In this document: piece after piece, positions 39,221-48,178 of the stretch | Layout: every line of letters starts with the position of its first letter | Position numbering within the stretch: the stretch's first letter is position 1 | NCBI GenBank assembly: GCA_033026295.1 | Contig: CM065182.1 | Location: 12,896,001-12,960,000, forward strand | Source of the DNA: Channa striata | Lineage: Eukaryota; Chordata; Actinopteri; Anabantiformes; Channidae | Direction: 5' to 3' | Length of the DNA stretch: 64,000 nt | The notes under the pieces: model-generated | Told to the model about the DNA's origin: nothing | The model's input: only the letters and a program-made list of their open reading frames with translations | Databases searched by the model: none | Program-made: the position numbers and the translations under genes

Positions 39221-39280
39221 TGATCCATCTGCTTCCACTCTGACTAATCAGACATTTAGAACTTTCCTCCAGTGGTCCGC

Positions 39281-39352
39281 AGGTTGAGGTAGTAGGTTGT
39301 ATAGTTCAGAGTGACACCACAGGAGATAACTGTACAGCCTCCTAGCTTTCCC
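39281..39352 (+). ncRNA. let7a: microRNA precursor let-7a (let-7a-2 type)
   Basis: The 5p arm at 39,285-39,306 starts TGAGGTAGTAGG and equals mature let-7a over all 22 nt. The 3p arm at 39,330-39,351 (CTGTACAGCCTCC...) equals the let-7a-2-3p form as recalled from human, which separates this locus from other let-7a copies. Beyond the 72-nt core, CAGG (39,280-39,283) pairs with CCTG (39,351-39,354), and TTTCCT (39,263-39,268) can pair with AGGAAA (39,355-39,360). The terminal loop keeps GGAG at 39,322-39,325, the word bound by the LIN28 zinc knuckles, so LIN28 control of maturation is likely. let-7 represses LIN28, RAS, HMGA2 and other growth genes during differentiation. It is the middle member of the cluster. 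Confidence 0.98.
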
Positions 39353-39969
39353 TGAGGAAACACTACACAATCTGCACACTGATTAATTATTTTGCTAACT
39401 TTTGTGCATTATTGGATTGGGTACATGGTTTGTCAGTGGTGAAGACATTATTTTTAGACCAACTAGCTGTGTACCCAGCCCTAAAATATTGATTTAGACT
39501 TATTTGAACAAATAAACAATATTTGTTCATACAGTGTTAGTGTTTTAATTATGAACCATAGGAGGAGATAAAAAAATGTGCTGAACCAACCGGCATAAAG
39601 ATGGCAAGAGTCATCTGGCTGTCTTTCATACAGTGTGAGGATATTTGTCACTGAAATCAAAATAATCACAGAGTGGAGAACAATGAGGGGGGAAATGTTG
39701 GAGAAAGCACCGTGTTGCTGCAGTGAGTTCTGTGGGCTGCTCTAATGAAAGCGATGCCACTGAAGGTAAACACCATACAGCCACAGGGGGAGGAACACTG
39801 TCTCTTCTGTTCAGTTTCACTTTACCAAAACTACACATTTCTCCCATGCAACTATGTGGTTACAACACTGCTGTGATCAGATCAGCCAGTAACAACTCTC
39901 CCTCCATCAAATCAACAGAAAATAGAGCCCCCATATAATAAAATATATTTAGGTATTGCTTCGTGCTTC

Positions 39970-39985
39970 TTTTTTTTTTTTTTTT
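39970..39985. repeat. T16 homopolymer
   Basis: Sixteen consecutive Ts, 0.6 kb downstream of the let-7a hairpin. Confidence 0.95.
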
Positions 39986-42366
39986 GCTTTGTCACAAGCT
40001 ATGTCTGGCTGCTCTCTACACACTTATTTTAGCTGCATATTTTCAGTCTCTTTTGGAGTCTGCAATTTGAAAGCCTCCCAGTTTAAAATGAAGAATTCCA
40101 GTTATGACTATTATCCATATTGTAGATGCTGCCACTGGATGTGCCATTGAAATAAAATCAGTGACATTAAAATGCTGCTTTATATATATATCTACAAGGC
40201 AAGTATACAATATTATATTATTTGTACAGGTCACAGATTTTCTTCCCAATTTACAGTAACACAGTTGTGAACATTTCTTTTTCTGCTCTTGTACTGTCAC
40301 ATACTTGGTCAGCGATATAAATACATTTCCTATACAGTTTGTAGCCTGAACGAATTTCATAAATTAAATAAGACAGTGGAGGCAGTCCTGTTAGGGATAG
40401 AGGGTATCCCTGCAGTGTGGTGTGCTGCTGTGTGCAGATGTGTAAAGCAGGGAGTGGTATGATAAAGAGAGACTGTTTCCACTTAAACTCTTCGCTCTCT
40501 GTCCCAAGGCACCGGGTTCGATGGAGGTGGGGTAAAGGGTTCTGTGGGCCAGAATGAAGCTGGGGCCTTGGTACAGGGCAGCTCCAGAGCGAGCAGTCAG
40601 TTATAGTTGATGCTGGTTCTTTTGTTTCAATTACCCTTGTTAATCAACCCCCACCACCCCCCTAGATACAAGTAAAGACTTTTTTTCATCCTTGTCTGAC
40701 TGACCTTTTTTGCGTTCATTGGTAGTGGGTTGCAGTATACAGCAGGAGGCATACAGGAGCAGTCACTAGTTACAGCCCCCCTCCCCCCAACACACACACC
40801 CCACCATCCTTGCGGAATGCAAGGTTTTGTCTTCATTGAAATTTTCTATAAATAGTCCTGTTTAGCTGTTCTAATGTTAGTTCTATGTGCGGCCGACTCG
40901 GAGTGTCAGCATTGCCGGAAAGGAAGTGGAAGTAAAGACGGGCACTTTGCAAAACAGATAATATGAACGGACCCTTCACTGCAAGTGCATGTGATGTGTT
41001 GAGACAACGCAGCATGTGATGTCTGTGACCCAGTGGTGTATTTTCGCAAAAGAAATCCTGGAACACAATGAAAAAAAGGACGGCACTCTAGTGAGAGCCC
41101 GCGTATATGATTTCCTAATTAAAAAGAACACACACTTACATTTACGGCAGAGATTAGTAATAGTGTGGGACCACACAGGCCATTTTGCAGCTGTCACTGC
41201 TCTCAGCCCATTGTGTGTCGTCCGTCTGAGGAACCCTGCTGTAATAATTCCCTCTTTCCCCATTTGTCTCGCTTTCCTACCATCGTGTGCCTCGTGCTTC
41301 TTCACAAACCTTTTCTGCCGTTTTACAGCAGCTAATACTGATACAATATAAGAGTGCCACACCACCAGGCTTCCAGTTACATTTCCTTTACCGCTCCCTG
41401 AACTCGTGCGTTTTCTCTCTCTTACTCCCTCCTTTTCTCTTTCAATCTACTCTTGCTCCCACCCTCCTTTTCTCCATGAAATGCACGCTGTAATGCTCAG
41501 CGTCACTCCTCACAGATACAGAGGGAGAGAGAGACAGGAACAGAATGCTGGACTTGCCGAATGGAGGAGGATTTTTTTTTCTTTTAGTTTTCTTTAATGA
41601 AATGGAGCTTGAAAAGAGACGTTGTAAGACGAAAATGTGATTGTCTATCTTTGCCTTTTTTTCCCTCTCGTCTGCTTCCTCATGCTCTTGCTTTCTTTCC
41701 TCTCTCCTTTCACTCCACCTTTCCTTATCTCTCATTCTCTGCATATAGCAGGCCTTTAGAGTGTAAGTGATTTCAGCTGTGGGAGGAAATGAATGGATGT
41801 TATTTATTTCTCTTTCCCTGCTCTGCTACTGCTGTTTCAATGCTGTACGTAACAGGCAGAGGGGCAAGCAGAGGCTCTACAGTTTTTTCTGCCCTGGGGA
41901 CTTCTGCAATCAATGAAGCATGCAAGACAGAGGAGGGAAAGAAAATACAGAGACACAGACAGAGAGGTGTGATATAGAGAGACTAAAGCGGCGAGCAAGA
42001 GCAGGTAGAAAATGTGAGACAGATGGAACAGGAGACAGGCAGAAGAAGAAAATGATAGGTAGTAATGTCACATGGAGAAAGAGGGGTGAGTAGCAGCAGG
42101 CAGACGAACTACAGCAACAGGCGTTGCACATTTTTTCCTATTATTCACTTCTGTGGCTTTTTTGGTCCTATGTCTCACAGCTTTTAACCATATATACCGA
42201 ACTCTGATGACATTAACAACTTGTGTTTGCTTTTTAAGGTCTGATGCAAGGCATTGATTTATATGGAAAACGCTGAGATTTTAGGTAAACGGGCTTTGCG
42301 GATTGCGTGTTTCTTGCACGTGTGAATTAGCATGTTTAAATTCGGTTGCCTTACCGTACTTATGTT

Positions 42367-42386
42367 CTGTCTGTCTGTCTGTCTGT
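42367..42386. repeat. (CTGT)5 microsatellite
   Basis: Five consecutive CTGT units. Confidence 0.95.
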
Positions 42387-42717
42387 ATTTGCCCCTGCTC
42401 TCCTGTGTTCCAGCCTCGTTGACCTTTCTCTTTTCTTTGCATACCTTTATCTGCTGATTGTCACTGCAACACACCTTAGTCCAGTCTTTAAAACTTTGTC
42501 GTCTCTCATTTCATTTGTTCATTCGTTCATTTTGCTCGTATTGTGTAGATTTTCTGTTACTGCTTTGACTTAGTGGTTTCTTTACTTTATAGTTTCCAAA
42601 CGTATTGTCAGTCACTCGTATTACTTCTTTGTCTTTGCTATATTTCTTGTCCACCTACTTTTTTCGTTTAACCCAGCACCTGCCCTCCCTTTGATCTATC
42701 TCTTTGCCACTGTATCC

Positions 42718-42778
42718 CTCTCTCTCTCTCTCTCTCTCTCTGTATCTCTGTCTCTCTCTATGTCTCTCTCTCTCTGTG
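42718..42778. repeat. (TC)n microsatellite with GTA/TG interruptions
   Basis: A TC-rich tract of about 60 bases interrupted near 42,741-42,762. It lies 230 bases before the candidate exon at 43,005. Confidence 0.95.
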
Positions 42779-43004
42779 TGTCTGCACATGGTACAGTCTT
42801 GCATGTCTGAGCAGCAGACGGCTAGACAGTAGCAATCTGCTACAGCAGCCTTTTCAGCAGCGTTTTCGAATGATCAGTTCAACAAAACCTGAGCCAGCAC
42901 CACTAAAATCTCTTCCCCGACTTCTCTCTCCAGTGTTCTCCTTTTCCACACAGATCTCTCTCGTTTTATTTTGTCTGGCCACATCCTGTCCTCCTCTGTT
43001 CCAG

Positions 43005-43064
43005 GCTGACTGGCGCAGACGTACAGAGACGACTGCGGCAGCCTCCGCTACCATGGTCAGCTGG
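43005..43064 (+). ncRNA. candidate 60-nt host-transcript exon
   Basis: The acceptor (CATCCTGTCCTCCTCTGTTCCAG, AG at 43,003-43,004) has a long pyrimidine tract. The donor is CAGCTGG|GTGAGT, with the intron from 43,065. The 60-base interval is the best internal exon by splice consensus in the window. It has a GC-rich centre and a Kozak-like ACCATGGTC at 43,050-43,058. An ATG reading MVSW before the donor recalls the starts of FGFR2 and REEP proteins, but exon structures and upstream sequence do not support either. It lies 0.9 kb upstream of mir-125b in the same direction. Confidence 0.4.
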
Positions 43065-43969
43065 GTGAGTTTTCTTCTTTCCTTCTCTCCTTCCTCGCAT
43101 CTCATCTCATCACGTCAACCTCCGATTTCTCTTCCTATTCATCTCATGGGCAGATCTCATTCTGTCTCCCTGACGAATGAGCTTTATCTCTATAAAGTCA
43201 GAGCCACATGATTGACAGGTGCAGTCTCTGAGGACTGACAAGCCTGGCGTGTCTGGAGATGAGATATTTTAAAAAGAGAATGTACATTAGGTGGTAAGGA
43301 GCTTTGGCTTTTTAACGATGGGGAGGGAATTTATCCGAGTGAGACGCTGGCATCCCATTTTCAGTCCTTGCTGCTGTCCTTGCGGTCTGACTGTTGCTGC
43401 TGCGCATGTGCACAGTGCATGATTTAAACATTTTAAGTAAAAAAAAAATCAACAATTACCATTGATTACCATGACCTGATCCTGGAAAGCCAAGCTGCGG
43501 TAATAAAAAGGAGGCCAAAATACACGGTTAGGCTGAGCCATTTTTATGAACATCATGTGATATTAAAGTGATGTCTGTCTGGGTGTGTATGGCCGTTCTG
43601 TGGCGACGATGCAATAGATCGTGTATGTTCCGTTGTAAGAAGGTTATATATGACGACAGTCTCTATGTGCGATGTGCTGCTGATTAACGTATGTATCCAT
43701 ATTTGACGTGCGCTCAAAATACTGTGATGCTTATTGTCTTATACAGTATAAAGGTATTATGGATGAACTAATGCATGTACAGTAGTTGCGTCAACCTCAT
43801 CTTACCAAAACCTGACAGGACAGGAGCAGAACTGAGACTTAGGGCACAGCACAAAGCTAAGGAGAGAGGAAGCTGCCATTGTCTGCTCCAGTCTAAGCCA
43901 TAGTGCTTAAGCAGCAGCAGATCTACTGTACATTGCATAAGAAAGTTAAGTCGAAAAGCGATCTGTACC

Positions 43970-44047
43970 TCTCTCATTCCCTGAGACCCTAACTTGTGAC
44001 GTTTTGCTGTGATGTGCACGGGTTGGGTTCTTGGGAGCTGTGAGGGG
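43970..44047 (+). ncRNA. mir125b: microRNA precursor mir-125b (mir-125b-1 type)
   Basis: The 5p arm at 43,978-43,999 starts TCCCTGAGACCC and equals mature miR-125b over 22 nt (lin-4/miR-125 family, seed CCCUGAG). The 3p arm at 44,018-44,039 starts ACGGGTTGGGTTC and differs from human miR-125b-1-3p (recalled) by two transitions; the A-to-G change keeps pairing through a G.U wobble. The ACGGGTT start fits the mir-125b-1 form rather than mir-125b-2. The basal stem pairs TCTCTCA (43,970-43,976) with TGAGGGG (44,041-44,047). miR-125b targets include LIN28, TP53 and BAK1 in published work. It is third in the cluster, 4.7 kb after let-7a. The 167-codon frame on the opposite strand (43,768-44,271) is a chance frame over the hairpin. 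Confidence 0.97.
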
Positions 44048-47000
44048 CACTCACACATCTTTGTAGAGGAAAACAGTCCAGAAAAAGAGGAAGAAACTAA
44101 CATGGCGGAAAGACACAAAGCTCGGCGAAGAAAGGACGCGTCACATTTTTTAGCTAGGCACAGTGACAAGGAATGTTCATTTGATCCACCCACACAGGAA
44201 AAAACGAGATAGAGGGGAGCACACTGGGTTTCCTTGAGGATACAGAGAAGTGTAGACCCACAGGCAGGCACAGCGTGTGGGGCGTTGGTGGGAGAGAGGA
44301 GGGGGGAGAAGATTTGAGGAACGTGGGTATGAAGAACATGTTGCTGGGATAGAGGGATGTCCAGACGAATTTTGCCAAATGCTTGTAACGTTTACACACG
44401 CACATGTGTTGGGGCAGGTACAATCAATGAATGAGGAATTTCTGACTAAGGTTACACCCACTGTGACTAATGTTACACATGCTAACATGGACAAACAGTC
44501 TTTAAAAGACAGTTGTAGACACACTGTAACCACCGAGTGTCCTTAGGTACAGTCACATGGTACAGTAGCTGCAACATACTGACGATGCAATACAGTATAT
44601 CAGTAACCGTGTTCACTGAAATGCAGCAGAAATATGAAGCACGCATATTATCATAATGGCTGAAAAGTACAAATCAGATTTTGCATATGATGACATTCAC
44701 TGCTTTAGTATGTCAGCCTTCCGTCATAGAAAAGTAGAAAAGAAAAAAAAAAGACAAATTCATTGTGACTCTTCTTATTTCCCCCACTTAAGCTGTCCCA
44801 CAGGCTCTTCATGCCCTAACTTGAGAGCAGCACAAAGTACTGATGAGAGCGTGACATTGAAAGCTCAGTACACTTGTGTTTGACCTCATGAAAATTCTCA
44901 CCTTTCTTTTTTAATATCTGATGCACGTATTACTGTGTGGGCCTTTGTTTGCTACATGCGAATAGAAGATACTTAATTGAGAAGCTTATTGCGTATTTGA
45001 ATGAATGAAGATTGTTGGATACTTGTACACGTGTGCAAGGTCTGGGTGCCGGGCTCCCGTGGCTGCTAAGTTATTAAAATGTGGATAAAAGCGGAATTTT
45101 AGTGAGATGTAAAATTACAACTAAAAGCTATTATAGTTTATACTGTCTTTTGGTGGATGTTTAATGCGGGTAGAGTAAATGATGCAGTGCTGTATGACAG
45201 GCCTCCTGCTTCTACTGCTGACGACTAGTGTATTATGCTAAACACTGTTGTGTCAGTACCCACAGTTCTCTTAAAACTGCTGTTAAGTTGCTGAAATGTG
45301 TCTGAAGGCAAATGTCTGTTCCTATAATTGGCTGGTGATCTGTGATCACAGTAAAGGCTTCACTTCTACCCTTCCCTCTATTTATCCACACCTACACCCT
45401 TTACACGTTCCCTTCTTCTTCAGCCACTCGAAAGTCACGCTCAGTCCTTCAGGGAGCTGCAGCAGCATTTGAACTCAGATGCTGTTTGATGTTTTGTCCT
45501 CATTCTTTCATTAGTTCACATGTGTTGCAGTGATTATGTTGTTGAAGCTTTGAGCACCAATTCGTATTTCAGCTTTTGAAGGCATTTTTAGCTATATCAG
45601 ATGAAAAGCTGCCATTTTTAGTACAATGCCCTCATGCATAAGAAATTCAGAGAATTATTTATAGGGCATTTTTTACTATGTGGTCAAACATTACTAATAA
45701 GCAGTGCAGCTCATTCACAATGACACGCACTTTATATCTCATTGGAGCTTTGCTTCCCAGCTTGCTTTCAGTTAACTCTGTGAGGATAGAGTCAAAGGAA
45801 AAGTGCCTTAGCAGCTTGTAAATCAGGTTAGCCAAATATCTAGAAGAGTGAAAAAGCATGTTATGGTATGCCTAATAAAGACAAATGTATACACTACTAT
45901 ATGAGAATCTGATTGCTGGTTTCCGCAAGATGACTGACCTCTGTTACAGCTTCATTTCAAATTCTGTGTGGGCCTTAAAGTTTCATTGCCATGGTCGGAA
46001 ATACTTGTCCGCTGAGGTCTCCGGTGCCACGTGATCACGTGCATCGTGTAAGCTGCAGAGGCAGTTTTATTGTTATGCCATCTTTTGTCCTTTGTGGATT
46101 TTGCATCTCGAAAATCAGTTTGTAATAATAGTCATTGTGAGAAGACATACATTTTCCTCAACATTTTACATCTGTCTATAATCTATGAGAGATATTATAG
46201 ATATTGTTTTTTGTACATTCAGGTACAGTATGTAGTGTGAAAATGTACATGTAATATATGTCATGTGACGTGGTGAGAACATACCATGACCTGCTGTTAT
46301 CTTGTTAGTCTTTGGCTTTTTCAGAGAAGAAAGTACATCCAGAGAGATATTACATTTACATATCCAATAAGAAAAAAGAAATGTTATTTGTTTTTGGTCT
46401 GGACTGGAAATGTCGTCCTCTGCTATGATAAAATGGAACGAAACCAACTTCCTTCCATGTGCGCAGTGCAGGTATTCACCATGCGATTCCATCACGTAGT
46501 GTGTGTTTGTGTGCCCATGCACATACAACATTATTGAGAACTCCCACCGCGGGCTGGCCCCCGGGCCTGCTGGATTTTTTTTTCTAACTTGTAAAATGGC
46601 TGACCATTGAGAAGACTACAGATCTCTTGTGTCTCTGGCTGATTGCTCGCAGGCTGTGGCTGTATTACACTGTACAGTCAGGTATACTGCATCTGGAGCC
46701 GCAGGAGCGCAGATTATTTGAAATAAGGAAGAAAAGCCAATATTAATATTAGATGATTTTGACTTTTCACATTTTGTTGTTTAGAGGAAGGAAAAATAGA
46801 CAACAATTGTTTTGACCTCCAGGATAATGGAAGATAAATTTATGTTATTGTTATTAACAATGTATGTGCAGTATTTTCTTGCTGTCAGTTTGCTGTGGAC
46901 TCGTAATGAGGTAATGTAAATACTGCCACCTGTAGCTATTTTTGACATTTGATTTAAAACAGATTTAGTGTGTTTCCATTATAGATTCTGTAAAGTGTTT

Positions 47001-47380
47001 TAAAATTTGAACAGAAAAAATATTTTTGCGTTGTAGCAGCATGTGCTGTTAATGCATTAGATGCACTAAATAAAGAAGCAATACTGTAAATCCCAAACCA
47101 CCCACCAGTGAATTTCTGTTGTATTCATGGAAGTAAATCCATCAATGTTTTTTTTTTTTTTTATGCAGCATGCATGAATAAACTCATCTGTGTTATGTTA
47201 GTGTGCAGCATATGTCTGTGAGTGTGGGTTTGTCAGCTTTCAGCACTTCCTTCATCTGTCATCCACAGCCCCACCTCGTGCTGTGATATCACTCATGCTC
47301 TCGCAGAGTCCTGAGATGCCCTCTGACCGCCAGATGAGAGGCTGGACTCGTGTTTGAATCCACTTTACTCTTTCTATGTC
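44048..47380. other. gene-free DNA downstream of mir-125b
   Basis: No gene recognised. A YY1/ETS-like word AACATGGCGGAAAG lies at about 44,099, just after the mir-125b hairpin. A small GC-rich knot sits at 46,541-46,572, and a T16 run at 47,147-47,162. The remainder is AT-rich with chance frames under 122 codons. Confidence 0.5.
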
Positions 47381-47507
47381 TGGGGCTCATTACAGTAGCT
47401 GCTGTTGCTCCAGCCGCAGAAGCAGGTGTGTCTACCTCCTGTGCCTACCCCCCTATCTCTGCACCCCACCCCAACCCCCACCCCTTCCTGTTCCCTTATC
47501 ACTGCAG

Positions 47508-47666
47508 TACGGCAGCCCTGCCTGGGAGGCAGCCATTCTATTGTTCTGGCGCCCCCATCACCTATCGGTGCTGCTGTGGGTGCTGGCGCCACGATGCCAA
47601 CCCCACCCCGTGGAAGTGACTGGCACCGAATCACTGTGATACTTGGCACCTAGGTGCCCGGAGCAG
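47508..47666 (+). ncRNA. candidate GC-rich exon or alternative promoter block
   Basis: A long C-rich pyrimidine tract ends in TTATCACTGCAG|TAC (AG at 47,506-47,507), a strong acceptor. A possible donor, GAGCAG|GTTACG, follows at 47,667 but is not ideal, so this could also be the start of a terminal exon. Frames of 82-91 codons cross it on both strands (47,374-47,653) because GC-rich DNA has few stops; none resembles a known protein. A consensus YY1-like GCCGCCATCTTG at 47,734-47,745 lies just downstream, which would also fit an independent promoter. It lies 3.5 kb after mir-125b. Confidence 0.3.
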
Positions 47667-48132
47667 GTTACGTTTACAGCCTGCTGTCTCTTCTCTTCCT
47701 GGACTGAACTCGCTACACTCTCTGCTGCAGACCGCCGCCATCTTGTTACTGCATGTGCTGCCGGTCTGCCCGCCTCTGCTGCACTCAAACCAAATCATTT
47801 AACCCAGCCGCAAGTGTTCCACACCAAGTCTGCTTTGGCATAGTTTTATCACAACACTTCCCTTTATTTAGCTGAAAGACACATTTTATGACATGCAGAT
47901 ACACCTGGAATGTTTAGCTTGTGCATTACATTGTACCTGAATTGTTACCAAAATCGCACGAATATAACCAAAACCAAAAAGCTCAGTCTGTCTGTCAGCA
48001 AAATAATTCAAAGGTGGACTTAAGTTACATCCTATACCATGCCAGGCCACATTATAGAACACTAACAAAGTAAAATATGTCTCTGAGATACAAACTGCGT
48101 TATCAAGAAGTGGCATGGCTGCTAAAATACTA

Positions 48133-48178
48133 GAATTTCCCCACTGCGGGATTAATAAAGCTCTATCTTATCTTATTA
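48133..48178 (+). repeat. non-LTR retrotransposon 3' tail
   Basis: GAATTTCCCCACTGCGGGAT followed by TAATAAAG and a short TATCT-type repeat (CTCTATCTTATCTTATTA) is the standard 3' end of many 5'-truncated fish LINE/SINE copies. The parent body upstream is not recognisable. Confidence 0.6.

Larger units (their letters stand above)
39353..43004. other. inter-hairpin part of the primary transcript
   Basis: Between let-7a and mir-125b I find no further known microRNA or gene. The stretch holds a T16 run (39,970-39,985), pyrimidine-rich stretches near 41,400-41,480 and 41,650-41,730, and the tetranucleotide and TC repeats at 42.4 and 42.7 kb. Frames of up to 129 codons at 40,976-41,365 overlap on both strands and look like chance. 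Confidence 0.5.
36400..44050 (+). ncRNA. inferred pri-miR-100/let-7a/miR-125b host transcript (MIR100HG-like)
   Basis: Three conserved microRNA hairpins lie in the same orientation within 5.3 kb, as expected for one primary transcript. In mammals the same order (miR-100, let-7a-2, miR-125b-1) sits in introns of the lncRNA MIR100HG; in flies miR-100, let-7 and miR-125 are processed from one let-7-Complex transcript. Here the limits are only inferred: a promoter-like block begins near 36.3 kb, candidate exons with + strand splice signals lie at 37,587-37,690 and 43,005-43,064, and a further candidate exon lies at 47,508-47,666. An additional distal start near 3.6-4.06 kb is possible. No conserved open frame is seen, so a non-coding host is likely. 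Confidence 0.5.

Noticed and set aside
43050..43064. ATG GTC AGC TGG as the start of FGFR2 or a REEP protein
   Set aside because: Only four codons match (MVSW). From what I recall, the FGFR2 signal-peptide exon and the REEP first exon both continue well beyond these codons, and no downstream exon of either gene is seen. The context is the microRNA locus.
43768..44271. 167-codon minus-strand open frame
   Set aside because: It lies exactly over the conserved mir-125b hairpin on the opposite strand, has no domain and no splice context; conservation here is explained by the microRNA.
46541..46572. Short GC-rich knot with GGCCC/GGGCC pairing as a regulatory hairpin
   Set aside because: Only a 5-bp stem; too short to separate from chance.
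47374..47653. 82-91 codon frames on both strands in the GC-rich island
   Set aside because: GC-rich DNA has few stop codons, both strands are open at once, and no protein family is recognised.
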